From NCBI RefSeq assembly GCF_947623445.1, contig NC_135241.1, positions 15,068,501 through 15,132,500 on the forward strand: a stretch of 64,000 bases of DNA, written 5' to 3'. This document shows positions 18,401-27,494 of the stretch, piece by piece. How positions within the stretch are numbered: position 1 is the stretch's first letter; the number at the start of each line of letters is the position of its first letter. Made by a program: the position numbers and the translations under genes. The stretch comes from Clavelina lepadiformis. Taxonomy: Eukaryota; Chordata; Ascidiacea; Aplousobranchia; Clavelinidae. The notes beneath the pieces were generated by a model that saw only the letters and a list, made by a program, of their open reading frames with translations, had not been told where the DNA came from and did not search any database.

Positions 18401-19113
18401 TATACAAGTGATGGGAAATTGATTTTATCATCCAGCCTACATGATAATAGTTTATGATTGTTTGCAGAGAACCCAAGCCTTATCAAAAAAGGTTAAACTG
18501 TAAAGATTTTTCTGGTTGTATGTTGGTCAAATGCCCATCATGTGGACAAAAGTACAAGTAAGATATAATTCTGATTCACTCGAAATAGCACCCATGTAAC
18601 ATTAACACTTCGTACTCAATTAAAACTGATTCATTTTGATTAGAAATCCTGGTCAATTTTGTTAACAACTAAACCACTTAATAAGATTTACTACACGTCA
18701 ATTTATACCCATGGGTGTGATTGTGAGACTGTGGTTAGCGATAACTCCATTATGGTTTATATGGACTTTCTGTGTGGAATAAGAAATGTTACACAGTACT
18801 ACAGAAGGTATGCATTAGCTGAGTTTATTCTTAAATGGTAAACTGTTCAAACTAACACAAACTCGTTTTCAGATCATCAGAAATACAACTTCATAGTGAT
18901 GATTGTGTGGAAAAGGTTAACAGTGGTTGCACAAGAATGGGATTATACCTTGTTTCCAAAAAAGCTGTAAGTTTTAAATTACATGTCTTGAAAATTGTTT
19001 CAGTTCTTAGCCTGTTAGGGAATTGTTTAAATACAACCATTTTATTGCAGGCCAAACCAACAGCTGCCAATTCAAAAAGTACTGATAGTGGTGAAACTAT
19101 TGTTTTGGATTAG
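12472..19113 (+). CDS. XRCC1 N-terminal-domain protein with two UBZ4 zinc fingers (14 exons, about 738 aa)
   Basis: Exons 12472-12516, 12618-12750, 12861-13019, 13114-13274, 13607-13695, 13791-13956, 15603-16377, 16593-16758, 17731-17825, 17943-18040, 18154-18236, 18468-18557, 18873-18966 and 19051-19113 join with consistent phases and GT-AG sites to 738 codons plus stop. Residues 1 to about 165 match the XRCC1 N-terminal domain (MAPIKIKEIVKVSSE, YIDIG, the W-D-KVKLLFLQP strand, SLEFIRFG), closest to XNDC1-type proteins; in XRCC1 this domain binds DNA polymerase beta. A long lysine/serine-rich linker follows, then a helical LRKQFEEKHDIKLNRDGREY region. Near the C-terminus C592-C595-H607-C611 and C679-C682-H694-C698 each have the spacing C-x2-C-x11-H-x3-C of RAD18-type ubiquitin-binding UBZ fingers. 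No BRCT domain is seen, so it is not XRCC1 itself. A role joining ubiquitin recognition to DNA repair is inference. Confidence 0.85.
14582..15024. mobile_element. hAT-like element, CAGGGGTGTCCAAAC ends, 443 bp
   Basis: Ends caggggtgtccaaactttt and gttggacacccctg are inverted repeats. The flanks atttaaaa and acctgaaa agree at only five of eight positions, so the duplication is degraded. It sits in the long intron (13957-15602) of the XRCC1-NTD gene. Confidence 0.75.
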
Positions 19114-19167
19114 GGAAAACAACTCAAGTATTTGCAGTGATCAACATTCACGAAGTATAGTGGGATC

Positions 19168-19173
19168 AATAAA
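19168..19173 (+). terminator. Poly(A) signal AATAAA of the XRCC1-NTD/UBZ gene
   Basis: The hexamer lies 55 bp after the stop codon. The stop of the convergent CCDC93 gene is only 108 bp further on, so the 3' UTRs of the two genes are likely to overlap or abut. Confidence 0.6.
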
Positions 19174-19280
19174 TGTTACAGGATATTGCACATTACGCTT
19201 ACATATTGCAGAACATGAATGATCATGAGAAATTTGTCGTATTATCTCGGAAACAGTATAGTATTCAGTACATATAATGT

Positions 19281-21496
19281 TTAGTTCACATTTAATTTAT
19301 TATGAAGTATTTCATTTTTTCTACATTCTTCTTGGAAATTCCTAATGGTCTTTACATACAGTCGGTGTTTTTCAACAAGCTCCATATATTTCTCGTTGAG
19401 TTCATCTCTTTTCATTTTTTCCATTTGACGCTTTTTTTCCACCTGTGTAAGCAATGAATTTTCATTTAGTGATCCTTTTGTGTATTCGACAGAACATATT
19501 GAAATAAAATGAAATATTTGTATTGTACCAAAAATGCCAGTATATTCTGTTATGCCAATTTTAGTAAGATGTATTCAAGCTTTTATCATCACATAACCTT
19601 AATTTTGTTTGCCTTGACACTTTCAACAATGTTTGAAAACTGCTTAAGATATTGTTGCATGCTCGATGAAGAACTTTTTGCGGTTTGAAAATTGTCGAAG
19701 ATAGAGTCTAAAAGATCCGCCTCCTTTTCCAGATATCTTTCTGAATCATCAAGTGTATTATACATTGTATAAAACTGCTTTGTTTCAATGTGAGTTGATG
19801 CAATCTAAAACGAAGAGGATGCTATATATTGCTTTGCTTCACAGAAATATTGGCTAAACTTACAATTACAGTACATTGATAGAGCTAATTGTGCAAACTA
19901 CATAGTACATATATTTTGGAACGAAAAGTGGCTTACTTGGTCATAAAGTTCCACAAATCTCCTTTGGTATTGAGTTAGTTCTGCTCTTGTCGGAACTTCA
20001 TCAATCTTTCTTGTCAAAGATGCTGCTTGGCGACTTTTAGCTGCTAGCAGAAGTCTAATTTTTGCTAGCTTGTTTGTGTCTTCCTTCCATTGCTTATTAA
20101 TGATGCTAATATTATCATCATCAGTTGCAGTTTGTAAGTTACTTTCATCCTTTAGCTTCTCTTTTTCACCATTTAGTCTTGCAGATTCTTCCTTACAATG
20201 ATGCTTAAATAAGGCCTCCTGTTGTTTCAGATTCTCATTCATTGATATCAAATTTCGAAGATTTTGCAGAGTGTCCTTGTTAGCATTTTGCTCAACTTCT
20301 TCGAATTCTTGAATTTTTTCTTCCATACTTTGCTTTTGACCTTTGAGATTAATTAACTTCTTTGTCAGCTCCGCATGCTGGACCAATATTTCCTGAAACT
20401 GACTTTCAGATTCTTTTACAAGTTCCATTTTTACATCTACTCTGTCTCGTAATGCCTGCATTCTTTTGAAATGATGTTGGGCTGGTGTGGTAGTTTTAGT
20501 TTTGGCCATTGCTTCCATGTCCAGTTTCTTCTGAGCAAACAGATTTGATATTTCTTGTATCTCACCTGACTGCATTTCTACTATTGAGCCAACCACTTTG
20601 GTAGCTAATTTTCCTTCAATTTCTCTTCCACTCATTTCCGACATACCTCCCATTAAAATGTCTAAAGTTTTTTCTTGAGCAAGCCTGATATTTTCTTCTT
20701 CATCTATATCATTTTCATTAGTGTTAACTTTTACCTTTGTGAATGCAGATTCCAGTTCATCCTTGATATCTAAATTTTCATGTGCACCTTTGGTCTCTTT
20801 GAATTTCATGGATGGCTTTCCAACTGTTGCAGATCTCCTTCCATATTCCAGCAAAGTAGAAGATACCTTTGCTTCCTCAGTAACAAGGGAACTCTTTTCA
20901 TCTCTCTTGTATTTTCTTATTGGTCGATAGATATTCTGCAAGGTTGACATTACTTCTCGTATAAAATAATATTGTTCATCCAATTTTATGTCTTGAATCA
21001 TCTTATGATGTTTATTAAATTGTGAAATGCTGTATGCCCTAATGTGATCACCGGTTTCCTCTCTAGTTTCAATGACTTTTTTAACAAGCCATTGAATTAC
21101 TGGAAATATGCTTTTAAAGTCAAGACCTTGGATTTGATGGGGTTCAATTCGATTGGGGCATTTCATTTTGGGTAATACACGAACAATTTTTTCTGTCAGG
21201 GATATCTTTTGACCAATAGTAGAATTCTCATGAAATAATAAATCTACATCAATGTCAAAATTGCAGTTTGTAATACACCAAGTCATGCCACCAACTACTT
21301 TATCAAATGGGGAAAGGCCTTTGATGCGTGCACGAAAATATCCAGCAGCGATGAGCAAATCAATAATTTCCTTGAATCGAACTTCTTGCTCTTCATCTTC
21401 TCTTGTTTCTACTCTGATTTTCTGGCCTTCTTGATCATATTCAATCCCAACTTTGGAGCTTGCTCTGCCTCTGACAAACAAGCTTGAAGATGCCAT
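19281..21496 (-). CDS. CCDC93: CCDC93, CCC-complex coiled-coil protein (3 exons, 642 aa)
   Basis: Minus-strand exons 21496-19937, 19804-19598 and 19442-19281 join in phase 0 to 642 residues; the human protein is about 630. The N-terminal third contains the nearly invariant block [20 protein letters not shown] and the GMTWCIT and [14 protein letters not shown] segments of the NN-CH (calponin-homology-like) domain. The rest is long coiled coil (from about residue 300) with [34 protein letters not shown] and TLDD motifs. CCDC93 acts with CCDC22 and COMMD proteins in the CCC complex, which works with WASH and Commander/Retriever in endosomal cargo recycling. The first exon of 1560 nt is unusually long and holds most of the protein. 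Start chosen at the first ATG, about 15 codons before the conserved ETREDEEQ segment. Confidence 0.95.
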
Positions 21497-21499
21497 GTT

Positions 21500-21950
21500 A
21501 CAAGTAAGTAAGGTAAATGGTTACAATAACGTTTCTAGATCTCTTCAAATAATGGAAAAAAAGGAAATAAGTGTACTGCATAAACCACTTCAACATTCCC
21601 ATATAGTCTAGTGTGCAATGACATGCGGCAACTTGCCAAGTGTGCCACAAAACTTTTACAACTGCGAAGTTCTAACAAATGCAACTGAGAGGAAGAAGTG
21701 GGTTTCAAAGAGCTAACAAATGCGAGTACCATTGTGGATAAATTGTGTTGAAAACCACTTTTTATTGAATGTTTACCGTAAGTTACTAAATAACGCTGAA
21801 AGTGCTATAAAACTTGCATTAAAGGCAAGTATAATGTACAAGTTGGAAAAATAAGACACAAATTTTTTTGTGATCGAATGGGTGTTGCCTTCAGTTTGCT
21901 TAGTTTTAAATGGCATTTAAACAACCAGCGACTTTGCCTGATTCGTTTAT
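21500..21950. other. 5' flank of CCDC93
   Basis: No coding segment recognised. The region should carry the CCDC93 promoter; no clear TATA box or binding-site cluster can be named with confidence. Confidence 0.35.
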
Positions 21951-22019
21951 TGTAAACTGGCGTGAATGTGTAAAAGTCGTACACGTTGTTCAGTCTTTAG
22001 CGTGCGGGTGCCACACGTA

Positions 22020-22125
22020 CAATAAATAAACAACGAATTGAGACTTCAGCGCAGGCCATCGCGCCAATATTTGCGTCTTTGCACGCAGTCACGTACGAGT
22101 TGACGAAAACTGCCATACTTTCTAG
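22020..22125. repeat. Block shared with the GOPC upstream region, copy 1
   Basis: The stretch from ataaataaacaa through acttcagcgca, gtctttgcacgcag and aaaactgccatactttctag matches 43936-44030 (ataaataaacaa, gcttcagtgcgca, gtctttgcacgcat, aaaactgccatgctttccag) in the same order and orientation, at roughly three-quarters identity by eye. Both copies lie several hundred bases upstream of a minus-strand gene. It could be a dispersed element or a shared promoter-type segment. Confidence 0.55.
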
Positions 22126-22129
22126 CCGG

Positions 22130-23150
22130 GGCTATGTAAAGGTTATATGAAAATGATTACGTGTACAAATTAAAAAATGTAGCTGACCATCTGTAGGCTA
22201 ATTGTTCTGTCTTCACAAAACAGTGTAAAACCTCAACAAAAACTTATAATCACTGACAGGCACCACCGTCATTCTGGCAGAATCATAGCTTCCAAAATGA
22301 CAGCAGAGTTTCCGTTTATTTTTTATAAACTATATACAGTAGACTCATTAATTTATTTTTCAGCGCTCAATAAGTTTACTCTTATTAGTAAGTGTTCTGT
22401 TGATGGAACCCAACTAGTTGAACAGGTAGGCTATAATTTAAGTTGTTGGTTGATGTTAACTTTTGGCTTAATGGTAAACTGGCTAATGGTTTTAATGTGG
22501 TATGCCTAGTCGTGACTTGTCTGTTTTTTAACATCGCCTGTAAATACTTTTGGTTACGGTATTTCGATGTCAGCAGTCAAACGTTATTATTGATATTAAT
22601 AAGAAAATTCTTTGTATTAGCATTATGAATTGCATGGCCTAGGCATAAGGTAAAATTGCTGAATGCTGATAGGCTAAAATGTCAGGTTTTTCTATCATTT
22701 TAGGCCTATAAGGTTGATGCAATGCAGAAGTCTGGAAGTGAAGCTTCTTTGTAGACTATAGCCCATTAGCTAGCTTAGCTTAAGAACAGGTTGCATATAG
22801 TTGAAAAAAGAAAATCCCAATGGGTTGCACTTGCACTGTCTCAATAACCAAGTCAGCAACTGTATGGATAACAGTCTACAAACCTAAGTAAAAGCATAAA
22901 TGTAGAAATTTGTTTGTTTTCCAAAATAAATGTGCATGTAATTGTATTGTATGTACTCGGTAAATGCACTTACCTGCCCAAGATGTTGAAATAGTTATTA
23001 AGTGTTTTTTGCTCTGCATGCTTAACATGTTATATATTTAGTGTAAATAGGAAACATTTGTCAAATTGCAAATATCTTTTGGGGTTGACAAAATACTAAG
23101 TTATGACAGAGAAATGGGGTGTTTTGTGAAAGATCTTCTCTCTAAATCAA
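22130..23150. other. Gene-free stretch
   Basis: AT-rich intergenic sequence. Short open frames have no recognisable motifs, and no inverted termini are seen. Confidence 0.4.
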
Positions 23151-23153
23151 AAT

Positions 23154-23323
23154 CAGTGGTGAGATTCAGCCGGTTTGTGCGAACCGGTTCTTGGAATTTT
23201 AATGATCTCTGCGAACCTGTTGTTACGAGCGTATGTATAGGCCTATGTGTGTATCGTCTCCGGGTCATATGGCATGCTGCTAGTGAGAGAACCGGATGTT
23301 AAAATATTTTAATCCCACCACTG
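23154..23323. mobile_element. Short hAT-like MITE, CAGTGGTGAGATT ends, 170 bp
   Basis: The ends cagtggtgagatt and aatcccaccactg are inverted repeats. Flanks atcaaaat and gttaaaat agree at six of eight positions, a worn target duplication. The interior repeats an accggtt motif in both orientations (agccggtttgtgcgaaccgg). Similar CAGTGGTGGGATT-ended elements are known to be widespread in animal genomes. Confidence 0.75.
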
Positions 23324-23329
23324 GTTAAA

Positions 23330-24098
23330 ATTGTTTGAAAGTTGTTCAATTAGTATTGTAATTACTGTTTTAAAAGTCAACTCAGCCCTTTAAAACATAC
23401 ATGAAGATTGTTTATGATTTTAATGTGGTTAAGCTCCTATCTGTCTATATTGAAGGCATGTTCTATGGTTGTTCAAGTCTCATTTTTTAATTCTCACATT
23501 CTCTTTTTCTAATTTCTCTTGTGCTTTCACTGTATTTAAGTTTTATCACATTCATTACTATCGCTCCAAGTGTATCAACTGAATTCGTGTCTGACACTCC
23601 AATATATCTATTTGTGTAAATCATAATTTTCTGTTAATGGGCTTTCCAACCATGCCACTGAGGCAGCCCTTTCATGGTCGTTAGGTTTTTTTCACCAGGA
23701 CCTTCCCCAATAGGCATATTGTACCTGGATAATGGGTAACGCTTGTTTGATAAAAGCAATGGTTACACTAAAAAGTAGTATTTATAGTGAAACATAAATA
23801 CTAAACAAGCACAGCAATTATGATACTGTGCACTTTATATACAAACGGACAAAGTGAACATAAAAGAATGTGGAGCCAACCAGATTCATCATCATTAGAA
23901 TAACATCTAAGAATGTACAAACATGGGACTGGCAGAGGCTGCACATGGCATGGAAAAATCTAGTGAACTGGCAGCATCGCAGTGGTACATCTGACAAGCA
24001 CATACAAATTTTTTTCCATAATCTTTATATACAATCATGTCCAAGTTCTGGTATGCACTTATACTATCGTATATCTTGTAAAATGTATGTGAACAACT
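23330..24098. other. Gene-free stretch left of the transposase region
   Basis: No exon recognised. The left terminus of the adjoining large transposon should lie here, but I could not identify a terminal inverted repeat. Confidence 0.35.
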
Positions 24099-24749
24099 TT
24101 AAATTTCATCCACAGACGTTATGATTGGGAAATTCAACTTCTTGGAAGCACTATTGTGGTCCAAGTGATAGAGGTGCATAGTGAGATAAATTACTGCTTC
24201 TACGTCTAACACCCATACAAGGTAATCATTACAGCTACACTGATACCTTTCAAAATACTGAGCTAGCTCTTTGCGTTTATCCAGTATAATTTCTTTTATG
24301 TAAAGGTTGCCCACAGTGATACGGGAAATAACAGAGTTGTCGATCCATCGCTTCCTCACTTGTTGCACACACAGTCTGCTGCGAACAAACTCCATGAGAT
24401 TTAATACAAGGTTGCTATTGAGATCTTCCTCTGTGTACTTAACTTTAGAATCATAAAGCTTTAATTTTGTCATTGAACATTGTAGAAAGAGATAGTGGCG
24501 ATAAGCAAACATGTTTGACTTGGCATTTTCTACAGAAAACTGTATAAGGTCAATGAGTGGATGGGCAATATTGTCCAGAACGGCCATCAGCAGATCCTTC
24601 CAGTGTTTACCATCCTCACCTTCCAAGTTGTACTGTGGCTGAAATTCCTCAAGCTCATTTGTTGTGATTATCTCCATGTCAGGGATACATTTCGGTCGTT
24701 TTCGCAGTTTGATGATTTTTTTACAATGCTGAGACTTGTTTTCTTTCAT
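24099..24749 (-). pseudogene. C-terminal tail of the transposon protein, unknown function
   Basis: A 216-codon frame starting within the stop of the preceding frame (ATGA). It contains a basic N-terminal stretch (KKIIKLRKRPK) and then mostly helical, aromatic sequence ending LNFPIITSVDEI. I do not recognise a domain. Because the overlap is typical of a single-base frameshift in one long reading frame, it is more likely the continuation of the protease protein than a separate gene. Confidence 0.55.
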
Positions 24750-26344
24750 GAAAGCAGTGTTCTTGTAGACGTCTTTATCATGTTTCGGAATATTGGCTGT
24801 TTTTTTGTAAAAAAAATATAGCCACAGCGATTAATCTTGGAACGAACTGCATCATATTCCACTATTCCCACATCCACACCATCACACTGGACCACTCTTT
24901 TCTCACACATGATGTAAGTAATATAGTGCCCTTTTCCCTCACCAAGTTTATATAGTAGTTTTCCTTTTGTACTGGGTATAGTTAATTCACGATTAGGAAC
25001 CACAATCTTTTCTGACAGTGACTTTGAATCACGTCTTCCCAATCCTATCACAAGCAGCTCTGACATAGAAATGGACCTTCCTTGAATATTTATGCTCATC
25101 ATAGGATTCCCAGGACATGAGGAACATCCTTTGGAAGTTAAGCATGTGAAGTGTTCAGCGATATAGAGACTTAACATTGAGCCGTTTCTTACCTTATTGT
25201 ACAAAGGCAGCAAAAGACTTCTCTTGTTTCCATCACAAAATGAATTGTGCGCTCCACATAGTTGACATAAAAATTCCCACCTGAACAGCATTTCTGTGCT
25301 ATAGCCGAACTTGGTTAGAATTCCTGACAAGTGCCACATTTCATAAAATTCTAAAGCATCTTGCTGCTGAAACATGACAAAGTTGCAAGAAATACAAACT
25401 TCAGTAAGAACTGTCTGAAGGAGGTGTTCATTTATTTTTTGTCGAAATTGCAGGTCACGAAAGAGCATCAATGCGTTTTGCCATTCTTGTGGGCATTCAC
25501 TAAGGAGCGACTTAGTTATGTATTGGTTGTCGATCAGGAAAATAATTGCATGTACCATGCAATTAAACCAACAAGAATTACCAACATTTGGCAAACCAAA
25601 TTTTAGCTCTAAGATGCTTGACTTAGCAGCAAGGAACAATCGGACATCACTATTCAACGCTTCGACAAACAATGAATATATGATCCAACACCTGAAATCA
25701 TTGATATCAGCTTTCGCTGCATTTAAAAGATTCTTAGAGCAAATTGCATCAACTGTGATGCACACACAGACTCCGCAACTACTGCTGTCTCGCTGTGTCA
25801 TGACACGCTCCTTAGCGAAAATTATTTTTTTCTTGTCCACATTGTCAAATTGACCTAGAAAATCAATCACCTTTGATTCAATTTTGGACACTAGACTTCT
25901 ACATTGTTCAGGGACAGAATTGTACAACGTTAAGTGGTTTTTTATTTGATCATAGCAAAGCAACAAAAAGTGGTTATTCCATAGCAGCGGAAAGAAGAGG
26001 ATTTTTCTTAACTTTTTGTTGCCTTCTGTAATGCCATGAGCCGGAGTGGAAGTTTTCCAACTTTTTGGAAGAAACCCATGAAGCACTTGAGTTGTCATGT
26101 CACAATCAACAGCGCCGAAAATAAGTTTTCCAGTTTTTTCATAGCAGGATTGCATTGTGCTAGATACATATGAATCAACCAGAAATTTAGTTAACCAGCC
26201 TATCTGAAAGGGAGATTGAACATGTTCTTTCATGGCGGTCACAATAGTGTTTTGAAGACAAGTGCTGCAGCTAAGTATATCCAGCCACAGGACTTTCTTT
26301 GTGCTTTTAGTTTCAAGTGCCATGTTGCACAACAGCCCAATCAC
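24746..26344 (-). pseudogene. Tandem Ulp1 (C48) and ubiquitin-specific (C19) protease segment
   Basis: Counting from the ATG at 26344: residues about 80-205 are Ulp1-like, with H125 (WNNHFLLL), N142 in LYNS where family members have the catalytic Asp (YDS), Q184 (MTQRDSSSCG) and C190. Residues about 250-515 are USP-like, with the Cys box GLPNVGNSCWFNC (C258), the QQQDALEF box (328-333), paired CxxC zinc-type motifs (C360/C363 and C407/C410) and the His box GEGKGHYITYI (H473). Ulp1 enzymes cleave SUMO-like and USPs ubiquitin-like modifiers; the target of this pair is unknown. The frame is open for 532 codons without a stop, suggesting recent activity. It reads in the same frame as the upstream transposase-like part. 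Confidence 0.8.
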
Positions 26345-26410
26345 GAATGGTGTCCGCCATACTGTTGAAGCATAATGCTTAATTTCCAGTAACTCTAGAT
26401 CTGAAAAATG

Positions 26411-27190
26411 CTACTCAATAATTCCCTGGGTAAGATTATCGTGAAATACCGTTTTCAATTTTTTGTCTTTGAGCTTTTCAAATATTTTTTTATAATCACA
26501 ATACATTTTTGATTCAATGCTACTGTGACGGGACAAATCACCTAACATTAACTGTGATGTTGTGCAGATGCGACTGATAATTATACGAATCATCTGATCA
26601 CAAAATTCTTCACCATAGTACGGATTTTTTTCAACCACTGTTTGATGTTGTACATTGTGTTTGGCGTACGCATCTGAGGAGCGGAAATCTGCAACTTGAC
26701 CTAAATAACGCAGGTAAAATTTTGAATTCAGTTCTTGTTTTCGATCGTCTGTTCTATTGCAAAAGTAGTCAGATTCTTTATGTTCGTCATTGTTGTCTAC
26801 TTCTAGTGTCTGGCAATGTCTAGCTAAAGTTCCATCTTTGTCATGATGCTTAAGATGTTCGAAATGCTCTTTAACATCACTTGATGACATTTTGCAATTT
26901 GTTATGTAGATTATTCCATCCATGATCCTGTCCAACTGATCCAACGTATTGCATGAAAACAGAAAACTTATCCAATACATTGCTACGAAGTTGTGCTTTT
27001 TGCCATAGTACTTACGAACTGTATTTTTTGCAGCTCTCATTGCGTGGCTTAAACAGTTGTGAACGAATATTTTGCTTAAATCGTTACAACGAGCATCACC
27101 TGATACTATTCTCGTCTTGATTCGTTGCAGGTAGATGGTAGATCTTAACATAATACCCTGTAACGCTATACCGTTGGGCAAAGCGTTCAT
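26411..27190 (-). pseudogene. Transposase-like segment ending in an in-frame TAG
   Basis: The 259-codon frame contains a C-x2-H-type motif (NCLSHAMRAAKN) followed by a W-rich helix (AMYWISFLFSCNTLDQL), the arrangement of the C/D-x2-H motif and final-Glu region of MULE-type transposases. The upstream catalytic aspartates are not present. In the same frame the TAG is followed by an open bridge into the protease part. Family assignment (MULE versus KDZ-like) is tentative. Confidence 0.5.
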
Positions 27191-27261
27191 TCGACCCGGT
27201 TAACAGTTCTAAATTTGGCAGTACTATATAACAAATAAAATAATGTCTGATAATCGGAACT

Positions 27262-27390
27262 TGCACAAAGGCTAGCTAGCTCGTTAGTTAGGGATCGAGC
27301 AATGAGGAATCATTGCAGGGTTCAAGTGGTGAAAGACTTTCGTCAGTCCGAGGATAAAGATTAATAATTTATCATTCCATACTGGGTGAA
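27262..27390 (+). repeat. tRNA-derived SINE, family B, copy 2
   Basis: Starts aaaggctagctagctcgttagttaggg (A-box-like), then aatgaggaatcattgcagggttcaag (anticodon-arm-like and B-box-like), then gtcagtccgaggataaagattaa, which corresponds to the tail of the copy at 3003. It lies between the transposon and the last exon of IAH1. Confidence 0.6.
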
Positions 27391-27494
27391 CACGAGATTT
27401 CTTGGTTAAACTGTCTACAAATTTTCGCTGAGATAAGTTTGTAGTTTGAGGCTTTAAATTCATTTGATTAATATAAAGCAAAACTAATCCACAA

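Larger units (their letters stand above)
24099..27190 (-). mobile_element. Damaged DNA transposon coding region: transposase-like segment + Ulp1 + USP + tail
   Basis: Three consecutive minus-strand open frames (27190-26411, 26344-24746, 24749-24099) behave as one original coding region. The first two are in the same frame, separated by a TAG at 26411-26413 and an open 66-bp bridge. The second and third overlap by ATGA, meaning a frame change. The encoded order is transposase-like C-terminal part, C48/Ulp1 cysteine protease, C19/USP cysteine protease, unknown tail. Ulp1-type proteases accompany transposases in MULE and KDZ/Zisupton transposons; a USP domain beside it is less usual. The N-terminal catalytic part of the transposase is not visible upstream of 27190, where a stop and then a SINE lie, and no element termini are identified, so it is probably truncated. 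Confidence 0.7.
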
